Source: Cordilura impudica
Lineage: Eukaryota > Arthropoda > Insecta > Diptera > Scathophagidae
Length of the DNA stretch: 64,000 nt
NCBI GenBank assembly: GCA_963682025.1
Contig: OY821519.1
Coordinates: 72,554,525-72,618,524, forward strand
Direction: 5' to 3'
Both the position numbers and the translations under genes were made by a program. This document shows, in pieces, positions 58,403 to 64,000 of this stretch (position 1 is the stretch's first letter; each line of letters begins with the position of its first letter). The notes beneath the pieces were generated by a model. The model saw nothing but the letters and a program-made list of their open reading frames with translations. It made no database searches and was not told the DNA's origin.

Positions 58403-60009
58403 CAGTCAGTCAATAAAGTTTGTATGCAAACTGTAAATCAAAACTCAATTCAAAATTTTTCGCACACCCTGTATTACCTTGCTGTCTTTATTTTTCAGTT
58501 TTTAAAGCACTGTTAGACTTGCAAGCAATTGTTTTTCTGATTGATGTAATGTATAGTCAATAAAGTTTATATGCAAAACGCACAGTTAAGGATTTACAGT
58601 GTTTTTAAAAGTTTTGATTGTATATTTGGAAAAAATACATTAAAAACATACATCAAATAGCACTAATGGCACCACGTGGCAAATAATTGTCTTCGGATAT
58701 CAGAGAAGTGATAATAAAACTCTACCTGGAGCCAAAACTCAAAGACAAATAGCCGAATTGGTTGGAAAAAGTCATACAACCATCTAAAAAACAATAGAAA
58801 GGTACAGAAGGCAAGGAAATAACAATAACAAGCCAAGATCTGGTCCGCCAACCACATTCGCACCCAGTGAGAAACGAATTATCGTGCGCAATATGCAAAA
58901 AAATCCGAAAATTTCTACACCAAACTTACAGATGGAAATTGAAAATGAGGTGGGAAAAGTTTGTATTGCAGCAACAATTCGCAAAGTATACCATTCGGCA
59001 GGATACCATAACCGTCAAATTTGCAAAAAGCTATTTGTAAGCCCAATAAACCAAAAAAAGAGACTGTATTCGCAAAACAATATGATACAGCCGCCCAAAG
59101 CTTTCGGACGAAAGCAAATTCCGATCAGATGGACGAGCCAAGGTATGTCGGAATACCCAATTCTGAGCTTGAGCCACATAACATGACGGGCACAGTCAAA
59201 CACGGTGGTGGATCAGTACTCGTTTGGGGGTGTATGGCTGCCTCTGGAGTGAGTAAACTTGTTTTTATAGATGGTGTAATGGATCGGTTTGTCTATTAAA
59301 ATATTTTCGAAAATAACTTGCATATAAGTGGTGCTAAACTTGGGATTGCCGCGTCACTTGTGTTCCAGCAAGACAACGATCCAAGCACACCTCGCTTATT
59401 GTCAAAGAGTGGTTGCTCTATAAAGTAAAAAACAACTTAAAACCCCACCCCAGTCGCCCGATATTAATCGTATTGAGCATTTGTGGGTCCACCTGGAGCG
59501 TCAAATCAGAAAACACGACATAAGAGGCAAAGAAGACTTGAAAAAGGCCCTTTTAGAAGAGTGGGAGAAAATACCACCAAGCGTTACCACGAACCTGGAT
59601 CCAAATCACCGCATTCGATATCGAGTAAAATCGATCGAAATTCCATATTTCGGTTTATTAACTGTGATAAAGTACTAAAAATAATTGTACTTTATTTTGG
59701 AAAATAAAAAAATAATTTCGATCGAAAAATTGGATAATTAACTGTTTAATCTTTAAAAAAATTAATTACCTTTTTTTGACTTAGATTTGCATACATACTT
59801 TTTTGACATATTTTTGAGGATATTTTCGCTTAAGTTGTTGTTATTTGAACGCGTTAAGTTTCTCTTTGTTGTTTTTTATTTTGAAATAAAATTTCCAATA
59901 TTTTCTTGTAACAAATTAGATTTCCTTTCATCGTTGTACAGTGAATATATATTTCTTGATGTTATAAGGATAAGCTACACGTGTGCATACAAACTTAATT
60001 GACTGACTG
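58403..60009 (+). mobile_element. Tc1-like element with IR/DR ends, TA-flanked
   Basis: Outer ends CAGTCAGTCAATAAAGTTTG and the inverse ending ATTGACTGACTG are flanked by TA (58401-58402; 60010-60011). Inner copies of the motif (TAGTCAATAAAGTTTATATG near 58554 and an inverse GCATACATACTTTTTTGAC near 59789) give the inverted/direct-repeat layout. Length of 1.6 kb is typical. All termini are present though the transposase is broken. Confidence 0.85.
58665..59680 (+). pseudogene. Tc1-like transposase, disrupted
   Basis: MAPRGK, stop, then the first HTH (IKLYLEPK/KTQRQIAELVGKSHTT) across a shift, PRSGPPTTFAPSEKRIIVRN, KVCIAATIRKVYHSAGYHNR (second HTH), KPNKPKKETVFAKQYDTAA, then TVKHGGGSVLVWGCMAASGV, LVFIDGVMDRFVY, stop, KLGIAASLVFQQDNDPS and, after more damage, SPDINRIEHLWVHLERQIRK followed by KEDLKKALLEEWEKIPPSVT. 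The order and the catalytic blocks (FQQDND, DINRIEHLW) are those of DD34E Tc1 elements. At least three stops and several shifts; inactive. Confidence 0.9.
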
Positions 60010-60129
60010 TATATGTATATCAAATTGAAAATTTGTTTGTTTGACATTAATAGGTGGTTAAACCATAGGACCGATCTTCTTACAATTTTCGCAGTGTGTA
60101 AGTTTGTAGTGGGAAAATAAAATAGTCTA

Positions 60130-60640
60130 TAATTTTTTTAATACATGAAGTGGGCGTGGCACTCCTAAAAATGGGTGGGGTTAGTGGTCGTGGCACCTCC
60201 CATACAAAAATACTATCTGGAGTACTATAAAACCGACAGTCTTGAAAGCAGGTATGAGTTCACGAATGATGAGTATGAAAAGTTATATGAAAAATGGGCG
60301 GTATCAAACCAGTGGGCGTGGCACCTCCAATACATGGTAAATACATACAGTACTATGGTGGTCAGTATCTTGAAACTTTCTGCACGTCAATCGGATGTTA
60401 ATGTGGGTAGTCGTTGCAAAAAAGGGCAGGATTTGGTTAGTGGGCATGGCACCTCCCATACAAAAAAAATTATCTGGAGTACTATATACCCGACAGTCTT
60501 GAAGCTATGTGTGAGTTCACGAATGATGAGTGTGAGAAGTTATGTGAAAAATGGGCGGGATCAAACCAGTGGGCGTGGCTCCTCCCATACAGAGATGCAT
60601 AGAAATAGGTTATATGGTAAAACAACGATTGCCGGGCCAG
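60130..60640. repeat. Tandem pair of 254-bp units (GTGGGCGTGGCACCTCCCAT type)
   Basis: The block GTGGNCNTGGCACCTCCCAT, TATCTGGAGTACTATA, CGACAGTCTTGAA, GAGTTCACGAATGATGAGT and GAAAAATGGGCGG occurs at 60187 and again at 60441. A 159-codon open frame spans it but follows the repeat and lacks domain features. The repeat ends near GATTGCCGGGCCAGCTAG|T. Confidence 0.65.
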
Positions 60641-60690
60641 CTAGTCTTATATAATAACAACTTTAAATGGCTTGGAGAAAATTTTCTATA

Positions 60691-62247
60691 TATACCCTAT
60701 ACCACCATGTAGTTTTGGGTATAATGACTTTGTGCAGCTGTTTGTAACTACCAAAAATATTTGACCTAGACCCATCTTTTATTATACCGATCGACTCAGA
60801 ATCACTTTCAGAATCACTTTCTGAGTAGATTAAGCGATGTCTGTCCGTCCGTCCGTCTGTATGTCCATGTAAACTTTGTAATCAAACTACAGGTCGCAAA
60901 TATAAATACATTTTGATGAAATTTGGCACATTAGCTTCTAGCGGCCATAGGATGAATGCTATTGAAATTGGTGAAATTCGGTCCATGTTCAGACCTAGTC
61001 CCCATACAAATGACCTCTATGAAATTGACGTAACTTGCCATAAGATCCAAATTATCATATAGATCTCAGTCAAATTGGGGTTGTATGTCTTTATTATATC
61101 CATTAATCACTAGTCTAACAAGTAAGAAAATTACAGTCGGTCTAGACCGACTATACGATACCCTATACCATGCGTTTAGAGACCGTATCTCATAGACCCA
61201 ACTAACTGGACATAGAAAATAAGCATAAACCAAATTTGAGTGGGATTTTTGTTAATTTTTTTGCTGCAGATATGAAAAAGTTCATATCGGATGTTATATC
61301 TATATGGGGACTAGGTCCAAAAATGGACCGATCCTGACCATGTTTGGTAAAGTCTCTTGTATTCTGTAAAAATATATAAAAACAAAATTTGAAAAGAATC
61401 CGTGCAATATTTTTGTTTTTTAATAGATTTAAGTGAAGATCGGGAAGCAGCTCTATATGGGGCCTATGACTAAGAGTTGTCCCATAGGGATCATTTTTCG
61501 ACTACTGATTAATGGATGTAATAAACACAAACAAACCCAATTTGAATAAGATTTATATGATAATTTGGATCTTATGGCAATTTAAGTCGATTTCATAGGG
61601 GTCATTTGTATGGGGGCTAGGTCTGAACATGAACTGATTCTCACCAATTTCAATAGCGTTCATCCCATGGCCGATAAAAGCTTATATACCAAATTTTATC
61701 AAAATATATTCATAGTTGCGACCAGCAGTTTGATTACAAGCTTTACGTGGACACACAGACGGACGGACGGACGGACATCCTTAAATCGAATCAGAAAGTG
61801 ATTCTGATTGGATCGGTATAATAAAAGATGGGTCTAGGTCAAATATTTTTGGTTGTTACAAACAGCAGCACAAAGTCATTATACCCAAACTACATAGTGG
61901 TATAGGGTATAAAAATAATACCTATAGGACAATTCTTAGTCATAGGCCCCATATAAAGCCGCACAGGTTTTTCTCAAATTTGGTTTGTATATATTTTTTC
62001 AAATTATAAGTGACTTTACCAAATATGGTCAGGATCGGTCTAATTTTGACCTAGTCCCCATATAAATATAGCATCCGGTATGAACTTTTTCATATCTGCA
62101 GTCAAAAAAATTAATAACAATGCCACTTAAATTTGGTTTATGCTTATTTTCTATGTCCACTTAGTTGGGCCTATGAGATAGGGCCTCTAAACGCATGGTA
62201 TAGGGTATCATATAGTCGGTCTAGACCGACAATAATTTTCTTACTTG
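60691..62247 (-). mobile_element. Helentron/DINE-like family A, outer copy split by another
   Basis: Outer element parts 60691-61117 and 61912-62247, both minus orientation: terminal stem and GTCC tract on the left, palindrome and TTACTTGT on the right. Internal sequence is continuous once the inserted copy is removed. Confidence 0.9.
61118..61911 (+). mobile_element. Helentron/DINE-like family A, inserted copy, 794 bp
   Basis: Complete plus-orientation copy lying inside the minus-orientation copy. Its boundaries are given by comparison with intact relatives: ACAAGTAAG at the left and GGGTATA at the right, with no duplicated target bases. Confidence 0.9.
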
Positions 62248-62511
62248 TTTATATTTGCCCAATATCTTTCGATTGCTCGAAATTGTGGGCAATTACGAGG
62301 ATTAATATATTCGGGTATTACATCTACCCGTTTGACTTTATACCACTTCATTACTAAATTTAAACAATGGCATGATGACAAATTAGGCTCGTGTGCTGTT
62401 TTTGGAGACATTCCTTTGTATATAATTCTGCCGTCATTGTTGATGATGTTACAAAGGCAGAACTATTCAATCCACAACTTCATATAGCTTGCCATAACAA
62501 CCATTTTTCTT

Positions 62512-63943
62512 TGTAAATAAAAAGCTCAATTGCAAAAACCATATCGAGAACAGGGTTACGAAAGCTCATCGTCTATGGGCCGTTTGCAGAAGAGCTATAG
62601 GCTCAAAAAGGAGTTTAAACCCGAGGATGGCACATTGGCTATACACACGCGTCTTTAAATCTATTCTAACCTACGCATCCATAGTCATATGGACATCAAT
62701 GAACAGGAAATGCTACATTAAACCATTCTAAAAGATACAGCACCTCTGCTGCATAGGAATCAGTGGTGCAATACGGACTACACCTACGAGGGCTTTAGAG
62801 AATATTCTAACTATACACCCAATCGAGATTAGAATTAAATATGAGGCAGCTCTGACCATGCTATAATTAATGGTAACGGCGGAATATATCACCGACCACA
62901 TGACGAGACACCAGTCAATTTTGGACCAAATTCTGGTACTCAACACAGTGGATATTAGCTGTGATAGTATCGCGGAAGTATCAACAGATATACCCTGCAG
63001 TATACGGATACCAGACAGGGAAAGTTGGATGAACGGGAATATTCTACGAAACCTTCCAGGGTCACACTACTATATGGACACATCAAGTCTGCATGGTGCT
63101 GGCTTAGGTTTCTATGATGAGGACCTTTCTACTGGGATATACCTCCGTCTTCCCGGAGACGTGCAAATATTTACGGAGAGTCTAGCAGCTATCAGAGCGA
63201 TATTCTCGGACAAAACTAGATCAAGGACTGCCCTCGAGTGTAAAGAGATTGCAAACTTCTCCAGAGGGGGCAGACTTGAAATCGTTTGGATCCCAGCACA
63301 CAGTGGTATAATGGGAAACGAGATTGCTGACGAACTGGTCAGTAAGGGATCTTTCCTGGAAAGAGTCAATTTGGAAAATCCAATACCCTTCAGGTCCCTC
63401 AATTTGAAACTGGCAGACTGGACGACCAGTTCGTATGTATCAATTTGGGAGGAGACTGACGTGGGTAAAATTATAAAAATATTATGGGGTACTCCAAACA
63501 CTACGAAGACTAGGGAAATCCTTAATCTGAGTAGAGGAAAACTTAGTAGGGTAATTGGCATTCTCATTGGACTCTTTGAGCTGAGGGTTTACCTATACCG
63601 TATAGGACGGGCGGAATCGGCCACATGTAGAGCTTGCGGAGACGATGACGAAATCCTAGAACACTACCTCTGTTACTGTCGTGGATTTGCGAGAACAAGG
63701 GTCAGATATCTATCCAACGACATCTTACGAGGCCTGACGGGTCTTAGGCGGATAAGCTGGAAAACACTAAGGAAATTTGCTGATGAAACCGAATTTCTAA
63801 GTTAGTAGAGGGGTAGATAACCGGATGAACGTGGAGATGTAGAGCGCACAACAAGCCGACTTTCTGGCTTAGGTATATATCCGGACACATCGGATATAAG
63901 CTATGTGTATACATAGCTCCTCTTATCAACCTAACCTAACCTA
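62512..63943 (+). mobile_element. Non-LTR retrotransposon, RT C-terminus and RNase H, 5'-truncated
   Basis: One frame from about 62515 reads NKKLNCKNHIENRVTKAHRL, LNPRMAHWLYTRVFKSILTY, SGAIRTTPTRALENILTIHP (RT C-terminus; stops at about 62730 and 62865). From ATG 62870 it is open for 311 codons: MDTSSLHGAGLGFY and IFTESLAAIRAIFSDK (RNase H first and second acidic blocks), LEIVWIPAHSGIMGNEIADE (RNase H C-terminal His and Asp), and CRACGDDDEILEHYLCYC (a Cys/His cluster), to TAG 63803-63805. Presence of RNase H places it with I/LOA/R1-like clades. The usual SDSxxA segment is shortened, suggesting a small deletion. The 3' end is CAACCTAACCTAACCTAG. Confidence 0.8.
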
Positions 63944-64000
63944 GTATTTTGTATGTAATCAATTTCAATACGAAAACGTTAATTAAAAAAAATTTGTTTG

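Noticed and set aside
60175..60654. 159-codon open frame
   Set aside because: It spans two tandem copies of a 254-bp non-coding repeat; the protein is repetitive with no domain features.
1315..62000. (GACG)n/(GTCC)n tracts as CRISPR-like or independent microsatellites
   Set aside because: Each lies at a fixed place inside a family-A or family-B element; there are no spacers and the genome is eukaryotic.
63112..63567. 151-codon minus-strand frame
   Set aside because: It is antisense to the well-supported LINE RNase H frame.
63926..63943. Telomere repeat remnant (CCTAA)n
   Set aside because: Only about three units, directly at the end of a LINE; better explained as the LINE tail in a dipteran that is expected to lack TTAGG telomeres.

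Overview
The window looks like euchromatic, repeat-dense DNA of a higher (calyptrate, probably blow-fly-like) dipteran. The evidence is very high A+T, 50-90 bp introns with standard GT/AG borders, one intact gene matching Drosophila Aps, and mobile elements built like Drosophila DINE-1/Helentrons. The species is an inference; no search could be run. Almost no line of a six-frame ORF translation corresponds to a real protein.

Host genes: one intact gene, a Nudix diphosphoinositol-polyphosphate phosphohydrolase (Aps) in three coding exons on the minus strand (15565 down to 14906). A decayed copy of Vac14 (scaffold of the PIKfyve/Fab1 lipid-kinase complex) lies at 3404-4266 on the minus strand. 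It keeps introns but has stops and frame changes. Two further coding-like fragments near 16.6-17.4 kb are unassigned.

Mobile DNA fills most of the rest. (i) Two families of short Helentron/DINE-like elements dominate. Family A is about 700-810 bp, with a perfect 24-bp palindrome inside the ACAAGTAAG end, a (GGAC)n tract, and a TATACCC...GGGTATA double stem at the other end. Family B has an ATTCGGC/GCCGAAT hairpin, and several copies carry long heptanucleotide arrays. (ii) Tc1/mariner relics lie at 11.7, 20.8, 25.9-27.2, 42.6 and 58.4-60.0 kb, and a Tigger/pogo relic at 40.7-41.7 kb. (iii) There is a broken Harbinger-type Myb/SANT gene at 8.96-9.8 kb and several TTA-flanked miniature elements. 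(iv) Non-LTR retrotransposon remnants lie at 42.97, 44.06-45.53, 48.69-53.85 and 62.5-63.9 kb, and a gag-like LTR-element relic at 53.95-54.6 kb. (v) Two copies of a repeat with a tRNA-like internal promoter lie at 46.0 and 57.8 kb.

Most noteworthy: the family-B elements contain 0.7-2 kb arrays that all reduce to one 7-bp unit (TTTTTAA and its TTTTCAT/TTTCCAT/TTTTCAA variants). The arrays always have the same strand orientation relative to the element, so the satellite appears to travel with the transposon. At 60.7-62.2 kb one family-A copy sits inside another with a precise empty site and no target duplication, which fixes the element's ends. Large stretches (6-8.7, 12.4-14.9, 46.4-48.7 and 55.4-56.8 kb) show nothing I can name.
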